A DNA stretch of 64,000 nt from a virus, in the IMG/VR virus record IMGVR_UViG_3300014502_000001, positions 1-64,000 of that record. One strand, 5' to 3'. Position numbers and translations under genes: made by a program. Below, piece after piece: positions 23,654 to 32,496 of the stretch; positions within the stretch are counted from its first letter, which is position 1; every line of letters begins with the position of its first letter. The notes below the pieces were generated by a model. The model was given only the letters and a program-made list of their open reading frames with translations. It ran no database searches and was not told the DNA's origin.

Positions 23654-24314
23654 GGGCTATATCTATGGCCGATTGCATGCTGACCTTTTGGCTGAAAATA
23701 TCCACAGCCCAAGGATGGTCCTTATATCTCTGTCTAGCTAGCTCCGCCAGGTCACGATCAAACTGCTCCAGTGTTTCTTTCATTTCATACTGCTTAGCTG
23801 GATCAATAAATGAATTCTCGCAGTGCTCAATCATAGCGCTGGCTTCCTCTATCGGAACCAGGCTCACACGTGCCAGCTTATCTCTGCCGCGATCGTATAT
23901 CTTACGCGCTTCACTTTCTTTAACATTGGTGACAAAAGCAATGTCTGGAAAGTCCTCACCCTCGTCATGCATTTTCACGATGACTTGTTCAATCTTTGTG
24001 GGCACCATAGGAATTTGATATGCTCTGGCACAGCGCAGCACTGCGGTGTGAAGATAAAAATGCACTCTAAAATATAAAAATGTCGTTGGGCTCCTCAGCT
24101 CCTTGCGCAGCTGCTTATGATTCTTCAGCCCAACGAACATGGCCAATTTCACTTCCTGCACGAGATCATCCACCCACGGTGAAAAGGCTTTATATCTCCC
24201 AGCAATTTTCCTGATCAGGCCGTCACAGCTTTCGATCATATCTGAAAAAGCCTTTTTACGCCCAGAGGCGCAATACTTTTCGAAAGCCTGCGTGATCAGC
24301 TTTTTGTCATACAC
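23646..24314 (-). CDS. Sigma-70-like RNA polymerase factor
   Basis: A 222-residue protein. Residues about 22-75 look like sigma region 2: a helix with DGLIRKIAGRYKAF followed by the -10-binding helix SPWVDDLVQEVKLAMFVGL. A basic helix and a second helical segment with VKESEARKIYDRGRDKL follow, where region 3/4 would be. It lacks a clean region 4 motif. It probably redirects host RNA polymerase to phage promoters. It lies directly after the primase gene and before the Mor-like gene. Confidence 0.68.
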   Translation of the reverse strand: MYDKKLITQAFEKYCASGRKKAFSDMIESCDGLIRKIAGRYKAFSPWVDDLVQEVKLAMFVGLKNHKQLRKELRSPTTFLYFRVHFYLHTAVLRCARAYQIPMVPTKIEQVIVKMHDEGEDFPDIAFVTNVKESEARKIYDRGRDKLARVSLVPIEEASAMIEHCENSFIDPAKQYEMKETLEQFDRDLAELARQRYKDHPWAVDIFSQKVSMQSAIDIAHE

Positions 24315-25260
24315 GAGTTATTTTCCTGTCGAGATCGTAGTCCTCGTCGTACGGCTTAGCTGTTAAAAAAGCCTTGTCCACTTGGTCCTGTGTGGCCTCG
24401 TCAGGATCCTTAGCGTCCAACGCACACATCATCACCGTCCACCCGCTGCGCCGCAGCCTAGCCGCTATCAGCTCATTTTCTCTGGCTGCGTCCTTATCCA
24501 GCATCATCCATATTGTACGATCCTTGCCGAGATTTGACAGCTTATTAAATTGACGTTCACTCATAGCCTTGCTCAGCAGTGCCATAGGCCATAAACCTTT
24601 ACACGTTTTGCGCCTCAATGAAATAGCATCAATGATGCCCTCAACCAGCACGATATCATCCTTGTACTCTTCTCCCAGCAGCGTGTCTGTACAGAATATG
24701 ACATCAGCCGCAACATGCACCGTTTCACCTTTGTGGGGATAGAGATATCGTGGCTCAAGGTTTGGCATGAACGACCGCGCTGAGATACAAACAATTTCGC
24801 TGCCTTCATATATGGGGAAAATCACTCGCCCATAATACCGCGCCTTTTCCGCAAAGCGCACATCATAGAGCTCTATTTCCTCTGTAGTGAATCCACGCCT
24901 TAGCAGATATTGTGTGGCCAGCCCATCCATCACTGATCCCACCGTACCAATTTTTGGGAATAAGCTACAGTCAATCAGAACAGGCGCTATGGCCTCAACC
25001 GTAGCAGTCTGTGGAGCACGATGATATTTGATAGCGTTAGCCGCTTCATCCAGCCCCATGAATTTCAGCAGGGCAGAAAGCAGTCCTTCCTCACTACATT
25101 TTTTGCAACTGAAGAGGCGCTTCTTTACGTTCACATAGCAGTGACTGTGTGAGCCAGCGGATTCCTCACAATATGGGCAAGGGATGACATATTCATCCTC
25201 CGACGCCCAGCGCCCGCCTTCAATCAGCTGCTCAATATCGACAACCTTATTCATGCTCAT
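24307..25260 (-). CDS. DNA primase (zinc-binding domain plus TOPRIM)
   Basis: A 317-residue DnaG-like primase. The N-terminal zinc domain has CPYC (28-31) and CKKC (52-55). Residues about 120-180 include LLRRGFTTEEIELYDVRF and the RNA-polymerase-fold strand YYGRVIFPIY. TOPRIM is recognised by LVEGIIDAISL and the metal-binding MMLDKDAA. It lacks the C-terminal helicase-binding part of DnaG, so it is a short phage form. No Shine-Dalgarno is visible before either possible ATG (25260, 25254); a TATAAT abuts the first one. Confidence 0.88.
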   Translation of the reverse strand: MSMNKVVDIEQLIEGGRWASEDEYVIPCPYCEESAGSHSHCYVNVKKRLFSCKKCSEEGLLSALLKFMGLDEAANAIKYHRAPQTATVEAIAPVLIDCSLFPKIGTVGSVMDGLATQYLLRRGFTTEEIELYDVRFAEKARYYGRVIFPIYEGSEIVCISARSFMPNLEPRYLYPHKGETVHVAADVIFCTDTLLGEEYKDDIVLVEGIIDAISLRRKTCKGLWPMALLSKAMSERQFNKLSNLGKDRTIWMMLDKDAARENELIAARLRRSGWTVMMCALDAKDPDEATQDQVDKAFLTAKPYDEDYDLDRKITRV

Positions 25261-25285
25261 ATTATACGCTTATTTCAGAAGAAAA

Positions 25286-25383
25286 GCCAGAGACAGATTG
25301 CTCGGACATTAGCCGGAGTAGAACACGGCGACAATGAAAAGCGACAATCTGAATACCCACAGCGTTCTCTCACTGTCTCTGGC
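25286..25383. other. Structured intergenic element next to primase
   Basis: The 128-base gap between the primase gene and the 120-residue gene contains perfect arms GCCAGAGACAG (25286-25296) and CTGTCTCTGGC (25373-25383). A second, nested pair CAGATTG/CAATCTG and two direct copies of GCGACAAT (25328-25335, 25341-25348) lie between them. No tRNA cloverleaf fits. It may be a replication-origin-like site, an operator cluster or a small RNA. On the minus strand the stem is followed by TTTTCTT, so a terminator is also possible. Confidence 0.6.
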
Positions 25384-25388
25384 CAAAT

Positions 25389-25751
25389 TTAACCTGTGAT
25401 AATAAGCTTGTGCCCTGGACGCGGCTGCACTCCAGGCACAACGAGCAGTGACCTTTTAGGTGCCACCGCATCAGCAAACTCCTGCATATTTTTGGCAAAA
25501 TTCTCATCCGCAGCAAGCCGCTTTGTTATGGACATCACGACCTCCGGAGGAACACCAAATATGTTCTCAAGCAGGTTGCCACAGAACGCCTCTTCAATTT
25601 GCAGCCGCATCATCTGAGGAACGGCGTCACGCTTTTCCTTTTTAATAACTTTTATCGTACCGTTGGCCAGCATCCTATAGGCCACCAAGTGTTCCACCGC
25701 CGCTAGGAAGTGATCCTTCTTTATCGTCGCTTTAGTTTGCGGAATGCCCAT
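25389..25751 (-). CDS. Unknown protein, 120 residues
   Basis: A helical, basic N-terminal half (KKDHFLAAVEHLVAYRMLAN, then IKVIKKEKRDAVPQMMRLQI) is followed by an acidic middle and a C-terminus VVPGVQPRPGHKLIITG. It is the first gene upstream of the structured primase element. No family recognised. Confidence 0.65.
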   Translation of the reverse strand: MGIPQTKATIKKDHFLAAVEHLVAYRMLANGTIKVIKKEKRDAVPQMMRLQIEEAFCGNLLENIFGVPPEVVMSITKRLAADENFAKNMQEFADAVAPKRSLLVVPGVQPRPGHKLIITG

Positions 25752-25760
25752 TTTATTCTC

Positions 25761-26009
25761 CTAAAACCAATTGGTCTCTTTTCCGAGCTCTTCAATCTCT
25801 TTCTCGATCTTATCGTCAATTACTTTTCCACATTCCTTGCAAAAACCACCCATTTCACATTCCTTACAAATAAACTTTCCACACGAGATACAAACAGCAG
25901 CTCTGTACCACGGAACCACGTTTCCGCAGCTACAGATGGAAACTGCTTTCAACCTTAAAATCCCTTTCTGAAATATCGCCATGCCATAGCGCTGGTGGTA
26001 TCCACCCAT
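25761..26009 (-). CDS. Cys-rich zinc-binding protein
   Basis: An 82-residue protein with eight Cys in the order CSCG, CISCGKFICKEC and CKEC, likely a double zinc ribbon, followed by an acidic helix (DDKIEKEIEELGKETNWF). The start may be ATG 26009 or, better placed, 25982; neither has a strong ribosome-binding site. It overlaps the upstream gene. Confidence 0.62.
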   Translation of the reverse strand: MGGYHQRYGMAIFQKGILRLKAVSICSCGNVVPWYRAAVCISCGKFICKECEMGGFCKECGKVIDDKIEKEIEELGKETNWF

Positions 26010-26176
26010 TTTCTGCCAGCAGCGGTGCGCATTTTTTCCACGAGCCCTTTACGCTCCAGGGCGCGCAGCTCTGTGCGTGTTAGGCCGCTGCCGTTGGGTC
26101 GGACAGATGTGTCCTTACCAAATATGGCCTTAGCCTTTTCTATCAGCTCGTCGTTAACCTTTACCTTTTTTGACAT
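25955..26176 (-). CDS. Small winged-helix-like protein
   Basis: A 73-residue basic protein with a segment typical of a small DNA-binding helix pair (LTRTELRALERKGLVEKMRT) followed by strands with KWVDTTSAMAWRYF, resembling a minimal winged helix. It overlaps the RuvC-like gene by 23 bases. The function is unknown, with DNA binding likely. Confidence 0.6.
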   Translation of the reverse strand: MSKKVKVNDELIEKAKAIFGKDTSVRPNGSGLTRTELRALERKGLVEKMRTAAGRKWVDTTSAMAWRYFRKGF

Positions 26177-26618
26177 CGATCTTCGCTCCTCTTTCCATCA
26201 AACTTCCATAATAGGAAATAAGCAACGCGTCCGCATTGCCGTGGGTGATAAGCTCCTTTGGGAACAACCGCTCCGCCGCCGCCTTAGATATGTTTTTGTC
26301 GCCATGGGTAGAACACCCCAGCGCCTTCTGCCAGGCTTGCGGCGTCACTTCCACTGTCCGCACCTTACCAACAACCAGGGCGCGCAACAGGCCGTATATC
26401 CATCCGAACTTGAATGAGGAGGCCACACCCTGCTTAGGCATGGAGTGAACCTTCTCGATGTAGCAAACGTCTGCCGACGATACACAGATATTGACCTCAT
26501 CTATGATGGTCGTTTCTGTTTGCCCAGCAAAAGAGTATGAAGCCGCAACATCAGCAGCGTCTGATATCAGAGCAATGCCGCCGCCCCAGCCAGGATCAAT
26601 ACCAGTAATGAATTTCAT
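26154..26618 (-). CDS. RuvC-like Holliday-junction resolvase
   Basis: A 154-residue protein of the RNase H fold. It begins with the catalytic Asp in FITGIDPGWGGGIAL, continues with an acidic motif in YIEKVHSMPKQG and ends with NADALLISYYG, which supplies the last acidic residue. The order and length match RuvC-like resolvases encoded by many large phages. It probably cleaves branched DNA before packaging and works with the recombination genes just upstream. Confidence 0.85.
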   Translation of the reverse strand: MKFITGIDPGWGGGIALISDAADVAASYSFAGQTETTIIDEVNICVSSADVCYIEKVHSMPKQGVASSFKFGWIYGLLRALVVGKVRTVEVTPQAWQKALGCSTHGDKNISKAAAERLFPKELITHGNADALLISYYGSLMERGAKIDVKKGKG

Positions 26619-26722
26619 TTCTCTTTACCTTCTCTTTTTATCTCAACGAGAGCCTTGACAAGACCAATAACCACAGCTGCAAGTAGCACGATAGCTATGA
26701 TCAAAGTGATGATGCTTTTCAT
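26615..26722 (-). CDS. Single-helix membrane peptide (35 residues)
   Basis: Residues 1-25 form one transmembrane helix (MKSIITLIIAIVLLAAVVIG) followed by a charged tail KREGKEK. Both ends overlap the adjacent genes as ATGA, and AAAGGG precedes ATG 26722, so the gene is well placed. The function is unknown; small membrane peptides of this kind are common in phage early regions. Confidence 0.68.
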   Translation of the reverse strand: MKSIITLIIAIVLLAAVVIGLVKALVEIKREGKEK

Positions 26723-26982
26723 AGCCGCCCTTTTTCTGTCCTATATTTGGAGCCTAGCAAAAATCGTAATGCCATAGCCGCCGTATGGACAGCTTCCTGT
26801 TTCATGTGCTCCTCGTCAAGCTGTCGCCCATAAAAATAATCCAACGCGGCTTGCGTCAGCTCACCACTTTCCTCAGCCACAATAGCAGCAGCATGAATAG
26901 GATCAATAGGCCAGCTAGGGAAAAGCCTCTCCGCTCTGGACAGCTCTGTCACTATGGCCGCTAAAGCCTCTTCGGGCGTCAA
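26719..26982 (-). CDS. MazG-like nucleotide pyrophosphohydrolase
   Basis: An 87-residue protein. The core AAAIVAEESGELTQAALDY carries the E-E-x-x-E metal-binding motif of the MazG/all-alpha NTP-PPase superfamily, and AVHTAAMALRFLLG supplies the second helix. It is a single small domain. It could clean the dNTP pool or lower alarmone-related nucleotides. It overlaps the SLT gene by 4 bases. Confidence 0.75.
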   Translation of the reverse strand: MTPEEALAAIVTELSRAERLFPSWPIDPIHAAAIVAEESGELTQAALDYFYGRQLDEEHMKQEAVHTAAMALRFLLGSKYRTEKGRL

Positions 26983-27650
26983 ATTCCTTTCTCCTTATAT
27001 CTGCGCTGAAGATCGAGAACGCCCTTGCCATATTCCAAATTGGGCATCATTTTGCTTTTGTTCAAAAGATCCCAAACAGGACTCGTTCCCCAGAAATAAC
27101 TGTTGACCGTGATGAGCCAAGAGTCCAGCCCTTCGCTCATCCAGTATTTGCGCAGCTCCACCAGAACTCTGATACCAACCTCTGTGCAAATAACAGGATC
27201 CAGCAGCAGCGCATTCGTAGGATTAACATATCCCATTTCCAGCAAGTGACGCCTAGCCGTTAAAGGATGAACCTGCATAATGCCATAACACTTGGCCGTG
27301 GATATGATAGCAGGCTCAAAATTGCTCTCACGCTCCATCACGCTGAGCACCAGCGAAGGCGTCAGCTCAATGCTCTGATTCAGCTGACACTGGGTGATGA
27401 TGATACGCGCCATTTCTGTTATTTGAAAGGCCGTCAGCTTGTTCTTTGAGGAATCCTGCAAGCTGTTCACGAGCTGCATATATTTAGCCACAGCAGGCAG
27501 CTGACGCGCATTGGCCTCTATGCGAACGTCCCGATCCAGATTAGACGCACGCATAACTCGAAGCTCATGCGTGTTAGAAATGGCAGCAAACGTACCGATC
27601 AGAGCTGCCATCAGCAGAACCGCCCAATAAGCGATTACAGTCTTTTTCAT
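26979..27650 (-). CDS. Membrane-anchored SLT-type lytic transglycosylase
   Basis: A 223-residue protein. An N-terminal membrane helix (residues 5-23) precedes an SLT domain. The catalytic Glu is in VMERESNF (Glu108), followed by KCYGIMQVHPLTAR, the usual substrate-groove strand, and later VNSYFWG. It cleaves peptidoglycan glycan strands. The membrane anchor and a location among recombination genes suggest a role other than lysis timing, for example local wall remodelling. Confidence 0.82.
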   Translation of the reverse strand: MKKTVIAYWAVLLMAALIGTFAAISNTHELRVMRASNLDRDVRIEANARQLPAVAKYMQLVNSLQDSSKNKLTAFQITEMARIIITQCQLNQSIELTPSLVLSVMERESNFEPAIISTAKCYGIMQVHPLTARRHLLEMGYVNPTNALLLDPVICTEVGIRVLVELRKYWMSEGLDSWLITVNSYFWGTSPVWDLLNKSKMMPNLEYGKGVLDLQRRYKEKGI

Positions 27651-29560
27651 GTCATCTCCTCAATGGTTGAAATACCATCCACCTTTCTCGCAATTATCTC
27701 GTTTTGGAAATAATCCTTAAATTCAGATAAATGCGAGATTACATATATGGCCTTCTCTTCGGCCTCCTCCGTTAATAGTCCAACAACGCGCTCAATGCCT
27801 GTACGATCCAGCGAATCAAATACCTCGTCCAGCGCTGAGATATTGATGTTCACCGAAGAGCGTTCAAATATAAGACTCTGAAGTGCCATCAGAATACTCA
27901 CATCAACGCGCCGCTTTTCCCCTGCAGACAAGGAAGCATATTCCACTTCCTCACCGTCGATGTTGAGCTTGATAGAGAACTTATCTCGCGCCTCGCCTTT
28001 AGCCGTCATGCTCTCGGTGTCAAATATGATCGTCGATTTGGCATCCATCAGCGCTGAAAGATAATAATTAGCCCGCCCGTTCAAGTGTGGCAGCACCTCA
28101 TCAATCAGAAATGACTTTACGCCGCGATTGGAGAATCCCTCTTCCCAAAAGCGCAGATATAATACCTTATCATTGAGCCCTGCGATCGCTTTGTCCGACG
28201 CCTCGCAAAGACGATTGTACTCTTTTATATCCTTCTGCATGGTGGCCTGAGTTTCCTTCAAGCCACGCTCGCGCTTGGCAAAGGACTCCTCAACACCACT
28301 TATCTGGGCTCTTAAATTTGCAATCAGCGTTCCTGTATTGCGTGACTCTGCTTGCAATTTAGCTAGCCTATCAGCCACACGGCGGTCGGCCATATCTGTA
28401 TGGTTCTTGAGGGTCATGATCTCTTTAGCATCACCATCAAATTGTTCTCTGACTTGCACAAGTTTCTGGGCAAGTATATTTATTTTCTTCTTAAACTCTG
28501 CAGACTCTTTAATGCTATGCTGTCCCAGCTCCACCCAATGTTTGACAAGATCATCTTTGCATTGCTCTGTAACATTCTGTCCACAGGTTGGACAGACAGC
28601 GCCCGTAGCAAGCCGCTCCGCATCATTCTTGGATGTATTGCAAACACGAATCGCCTCATCTGCAATACGAGCCTCAGTTCTTTTTACAGCTAGCTCGCGC
28701 TCCACAGCAGTCATAGCCGCATTGCGTTTTGTCTCCACTTCACGCATGGTCGCAAATATAGAGGAGCTCTGTTCCACCAATTCAGCACGCTCACGCTCCA
28801 GCTCCATCCGCTCAACATTCAAATCAGCCTGCTTTATTTCCAAGCCAGCCATATCCTGTTTAGCCTTCTGGATGCCAGCCACCGCCTGCTCACGCTCAGC
28901 GGCTAGGCGCAGGAGCTGTGGATTGATACTATCGTGAAGCGCATTGAATAAAGCCAGCGCTGCGGACGATTGGCTAGCACGCTGGTTTGTATGCTGGGAT
29001 ATATCAGCCTCAATACTTTTGATCTCATCCTTTACCGCCCGCTGAGCTTCCAGATATTGCTGAAGCATCAGGATCTCGTCGAATACCTTTTTCTTATCAG
29101 CTTCGGAAGCTTCAATAAAGCGCTGAGCCTTTTCACCAAATATGACCGCCGTAGAAAACAGCAACCAGCTCATCCCGATGTACTTGTCCAGCATTTCCTG
29201 GGTGGCAGCGGCTGAGCCCTGCGTCATGTCGTCGCCATCGACCGTCAGCGTCAGCAGAGGCATATTTTTGACATCACGCGTGCGAACGACTTCACACTCG
29301 TGATCGTGGTCGTCGCTGAATATGATAATAACTCCTGCGCCGCTAGATCCGCGCCTTACGAGCTTTTTGACTTCTCTAACAGTTTTGCCATACAGACCCC
29401 AACTGAGTGCTTCAAATATGGCAGACTTGCCAGCACCATTGCTGACGTTAGGCGAGCCGTTCACCTCACCTCCGACGAAAAATAATCCTGACTCTGGGAA
29501 GTTGTAATCCAAAGCCGCAAAGGACATAAAATTGGTGGCACTGATAGTTTTGACTCTCAT
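27647..29560 (-). CDS. Rad50/SbcC-like recombination ATPase (gp46 type)
   Basis: A 637-residue ATPase. It has a Walker A at NGAGKSA (41-47) in an N-terminal ABC half, a long coiled coil from about 170 to 500 with a CPTCGQ zinc hook at 323-328, the signature YASLSAGEKRRVDVS, and a Walker B with SALDEVFDSLD near 580. It pairs with the Mre11-like nuclease encoded directly downstream (4-base overlap). The complex should process DNA ends for recombination-dependent replication. The length is normal for gp46-like proteins. Confidence 0.92.
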   Translation of the reverse strand: MRVKTISATNFMSFAALDYNFPESGLFFVGGEVNGSPNVSNGAGKSAIFEALSWGLYGKTVREVKKLVRRGSSGAGVIIIFSDDHDHECEVVRTRDVKNMPLLTLTVDGDDMTQGSAAATQEMLDKYIGMSWLLFSTAVIFGEKAQRFIEASEADKKKVFDEILMLQQYLEAQRAVKDEIKSIEADISQHTNQRASQSSAALALFNALHDSINPQLLRLAAEREQAVAGIQKAKQDMAGLEIKQADLNVERMELERERAELVEQSSSIFATMREVETKRNAAMTAVERELAVKRTEARIADEAIRVCNTSKNDAERLATGAVCPTCGQNVTEQCKDDLVKHWVELGQHSIKESAEFKKKINILAQKLVQVREQFDGDAKEIMTLKNHTDMADRRVADRLAKLQAESRNTGTLIANLRAQISGVEESFAKRERGLKETQATMQKDIKEYNRLCEASDKAIAGLNDKVLYLRFWEEGFSNRGVKSFLIDEVLPHLNGRANYYLSALMDAKSTIIFDTESMTAKGEARDKFSIKLNIDGEEVEYASLSAGEKRRVDVSILMALQSLIFERSSVNINISALDEVFDSLDRTGIERVVGLLTEEAEEKAIYVISHLSEFKDYFQNEIIARKVDGISTIEEMT

Positions 29561-30588
29561 TTTAAGAACTCCATTCCTACCTTATAAAGCCGCTCTGCAT
29601 CCAGTCCCTCATTGCGAGCCTCAATATATTTCTTAACCACCTGCTCGCGCGAGTCGCCCGCCACTAGCTGAGCACGCACCTTTGCTGCCTTGCTAGATAT
29701 GAGCGACACTCGTTTCCACTTAATCGTATTCACCCAATCAGGAATTTTATTGCCAGCCACCCTGATCCTGAAATAGTCCACGTCTGCCCGTCCACCATTG
29801 AGATCAGGCACTCGCATATTTTCATCTATGTCAAGAGTTATAAACTGTGGCGACTTGGTGTTCTCCAGAAACTGAACAGTATTTTTGTCGGTGTCCAAAA
29901 GCCACCAGCCTTTTTTCTGTCCCTCTTCACCGAAATTCTGCATCGTGGGACTGCCAATGCTGATGACATTTCTTAACACTTTATTTGCGCCGTGAAAATG
30001 ACCCACAAAACACCAGTCAAATTTCGCTCCTATTTGCTCGGCCGCTAGCCCGCGCTTGGCCACGATGCCACTGTACTTCATTCCATATATATCATTGTGA
30101 AACACACCAATGGTCTTTGCACTTCCACGCATGTCTGGAATAACTGATATAATGGCATTGGTCTCTTCAACGTTCCTGGCAAAGGGATAACATTTGATAG
30201 TCCAGCCGTCACGCACCAGCGCTGGAGATCCTGGCATATCAACTATCGTCACCTCTTCAAGAAGATCACGAAACATCCAAAGCAAAAATGAATTCTTGCT
30301 CCAGCCTTTATAGTCGTGATTGCCTGGCACGATGATGAGCTTGGCCAGACCAGAAAGGATGGCAAACTTATCAGCGATCAGATATATAACCTGCGAGTCA
30401 ACGAAATTTTTCAAATGGAAAACGTCGCCAGCAAACACGACACAGTCAGCCTGGTGTTTCCTGATGTCACTTTCCAGAGCGTCAAATGTCTGGAGCTGTT
30501 CATCCAGTCGAGAATTGACCTCATCATCTATCGTGGCAAACTCTTCAAAGTTGTGCCCGTGAAGGTCTGAAAAAAATATGGCTCTCAT
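29557..30588 (-). CDS. Mre11/SbcD-like nuclease (gp47 type)
   Basis: A 343-residue calcineurin-fold nuclease. Its motifs in order are FFSDLHGHNF, FAGDVFHL, IIVPGNHDYKGW, FHNDIYGM and FVGHFHGANK. The C-terminal part has the extra beta domain and a basic end used for Rad50 contact in this family. The gene order nuclease/ATPase/FEN/RecA is conserved here, with overlapping starts and stops. Confidence 0.92.
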   Translation of the reverse strand: MRAIFFSDLHGHNFEEFATIDDEVNSRLDEQLQTFDALESDIRKHQADCVVFAGDVFHLKNFVDSQVIYLIADKFAILSGLAKLIIVPGNHDYKGWSKNSFLLWMFRDLLEEVTIVDMPGSPALVRDGWTIKCYPFARNVEETNAIISVIPDMRGSAKTIGVFHNDIYGMKYSGIVAKRGLAAEQIGAKFDWCFVGHFHGANKVLRNVISIGSPTMQNFGEEGQKKGWWLLDTDKNTVQFLENTKSPQFITLDIDENMRVPDLNGGRADVDYFRIRVAGNKIPDWVNTIKWKRVSLISSKAAKVRAQLVAGDSREQVVKKYIEARNEGLDAERLYKVGMEFLK

Positions 30589-31520
30589 ACTATCTCCCTT
30601 CCTCTTTTTATCAGCTCCCTTTCCATCTTTATCAACTGCTCAAAAGGCGTCAGAAATATAGCCAGATTCTCCATGATCTGGTCAAAGCCATATTTCTGGC
30701 ACACCTCAATCACGCCCGTTGTCAGCTCGTCCTCATTAAAGCCGCCGCCGCTAGCGCCAGCCTGCATCTCATCACGCGGGATATAACGAAACTCCATAAG
30801 CTGTAACATAAGCGGAAGCTGCTCTTCCATGCGATCCAGAATTTTCATGTCGCTTTCGCTGGGCACCGCTCCGCGCAGAAATGTTCTGACTAGCCGCCGC
30901 GCTGCTACTGGCCCAACACCGCGCACCCCAGGAAGATTGTCCGAGCCGTCACCAACCATGGCCTTGTAATATAAATACTCGTTGGCCTCAACACCAAACT
31001 CCTTGAGCACCCGCGCTGAGTCATATTCAGCTTTTTTTATTGGGCTCCACACTCTGGTGTTTGGGTATAGGCCAATCAGCTGGTACATATCCTGATCGGT
31101 GCTAATCACCTCAACATCCCATCCACGGATGGGATGTTGATAATAGCTGCAAAGTGTATAAATGACGTCATCAGCCTCACGCCCGCGCAGCTTATACTGT
31201 TTCAGCCCCATCGCCTCAAATACCTTTTTGGTGCAGCGCAGCTGTTCGAAGAAACATTCCTTCTCGGTTTTTTCAACCTCAGTCAGCTCGCGAGCCTTTT
31301 TCTTTTTTTTGTAATCAGGATATAAAGCCAATCGTGAAGCGTCACGCCCGCCGTCCCAAGTGATGATCAGGCTGTCGGGATGAAACTTCTCCAAATATGA
31401 TCTGACCATGGTCAGCGATATTTTCATGACTTCTGTACGCTGGCCTTCAAATTCCATTGGAGCCATTCCAAAAGCGCGAAAGCCTAGATTATTGCCGTCC
31501 AGGATCAGAACAAGCCTCAT
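30585..31520 (-). CDS. 5'-3' exonuclease (FEN family, T5 D15-like)
   Basis: The start is set at ATG 31520 (MRLVLILDGNNLGFRAF), which has AAGGAG upstream and overlaps the recA-like stop by one base; the protein has 311 residues. The acidic metal-binding motifs are present: LDGNN, READDVIYTL, STDQDMYQL and GDGSDNLPGVRGVGP, the last being the helix-hairpin DNA-binding motif. It should remove RNA primers and flaps during replication. Confidence 0.9.
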   Translation of the reverse strand: MRLVLILDGNNLGFRAFGMAPMEFEGQRTEVMKISLTMVRSYLEKFHPDSLIITWDGGRDASRLALYPDYKKKKKARELTEVEKTEKECFFEQLRCTKKVFEAMGLKQYKLRGREADDVIYTLCSYYQHPIRGWDVEVISTDQDMYQLIGLYPNTRVWSPIKKAEYDSARVLKEFGVEANEYLYYKAMVGDGSDNLPGVRGVGPVAARRLVRTFLRGAVPSESDMKILDRMEEQLPLMLQLMEFRYIPRDEMQAGASGGGFNEDELTTGVIEVCQKYGFDQIMENLAIFLTPFEQLIKMERELIKRGREIV

Positions 31521-32491
31521 CACTTCTCCTTTACTACCCATTTCTCATAAGTCGCTGGGAAATCTTTCTCCAAGAAAACTCTCTTGGAATCAGCAAAGTT
31601 ATATTCAGCGCCTTCCTTGTGAACGATACTGTGTCTCACAAAGTAATCTAGCAAGCCGCTATATTTGTCTATGGGCTCGTCCACCGGCATGATAAAATTC
31701 ACCTTGCCAAACGGTGGCCCGACCTTGCATTTTTCAACAACGAACATCCCTTCAAAGCCATTCACCTCATCTGTTTTCTTATTCTTCAGTTTGTGCGTGA
31801 CAGTGCAGTGGATACGAACAGACGACGTAAATTTCAGTGCCCGCCCGCCGACCGTTGTCGACTTCTCGCCATACATAACATTCATCTTATCTCGCAACTG
31901 GTTGATGAACACCAGCACGATGTTGTGGCGATATACCTCTGACATGAGTTTTTTCAGGCCATCAGATATAACCTTGGCTCTGCGCATGGCCGCTGTGTTC
32001 ATGCCAAGCTCATTTTCCAGATCTTCCAGTCCTGGTGTAGCTGCCACCGAGTCCCACACGATGGTCAGCAAAGCGTCTGGTGCATATGCGCGTATGCCTC
32101 CCACAGCATCCATCATCACAGTAAAAACGTCCTCAATGCTTTTTAGCTTTTTATTTGGATCGGGATAAATCAAAGTGCTCATATCCAGACCAGTCAGTGT
32201 AGCCAGCCCTGTGTCTAAGCTGCGCTCCACATCAATCAGGACGGCGATCCCCCCAGCCTTTTGTGTCTCGGCGAGTATGTGGCAGGCAATGCGACTTTTT
32301 CCGCTGGAGAAATCACCGAATATTTCGGTCAATCGGCGTGCTGGTATGCCTCCGCCTGTGACCATATCCATAGCGATATTTCCTGTTGACACTCTGTAGC
32401 CAACTGCCTCTTCCATACGACCAGATAGATCTATCACACCCAGCTTGCTAGCTAGGAGCTTGGGGAGATTCGCCGTCCTGACTTGCTTCAA
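31520..32491 (-). CDS. RecA/UvsX-like recombinase
   Basis: A 323-residue RecA-family protein. Walker A is GDFSSGKS (59-66), the Walker B strand is LLTIVWDSVAA (about 141-151), and the L2 region carries INQLRDKMNVMYGEK with TTVGGRALKF. The C-terminal region is short. It forms filaments on single-stranded DNA for strand exchange and recombination-driven replication. Its partners here are a UvsY-like protein and an SSB encoded just upstream. Confidence 0.9.
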   Translation of the reverse strand: MKQVRTANLPKLLASKLGVIDLSGRMEEAVGYRVSTGNIAMDMVTGGGIPARRLTEIFGDFSSGKSRIACHILAETQKAGGIAVLIDVERSLDTGLATLTGLDMSTLIYPDPNKKLKSIEDVFTVMMDAVGGIRAYAPDALLTIVWDSVAATPGLEDLENELGMNTAAMRRAKVISDGLKKLMSEVYRHNIVLVFINQLRDKMNVMYGEKSTTVGGRALKFTSSVRIHCTVTHKLKNKKTDEVNGFEGMFVVEKCKVGPPFGKVNFIMPVDEPIDKYSGLLDYFVRHSIVHKEGAEYNFADSKRVFLEKDFPATYEKWVVKEK

Positions 32492-32496
32492 GTTAT

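Noticed and set aside
25286-25383. tRNA-like element ending in GGCCA
   Set aside because: An acceptor-like stem exists, but the T arm lacks the TTCRA loop, no 7-base anticodon loop forms and the D arm does not pair. It is listed as a structured element instead.
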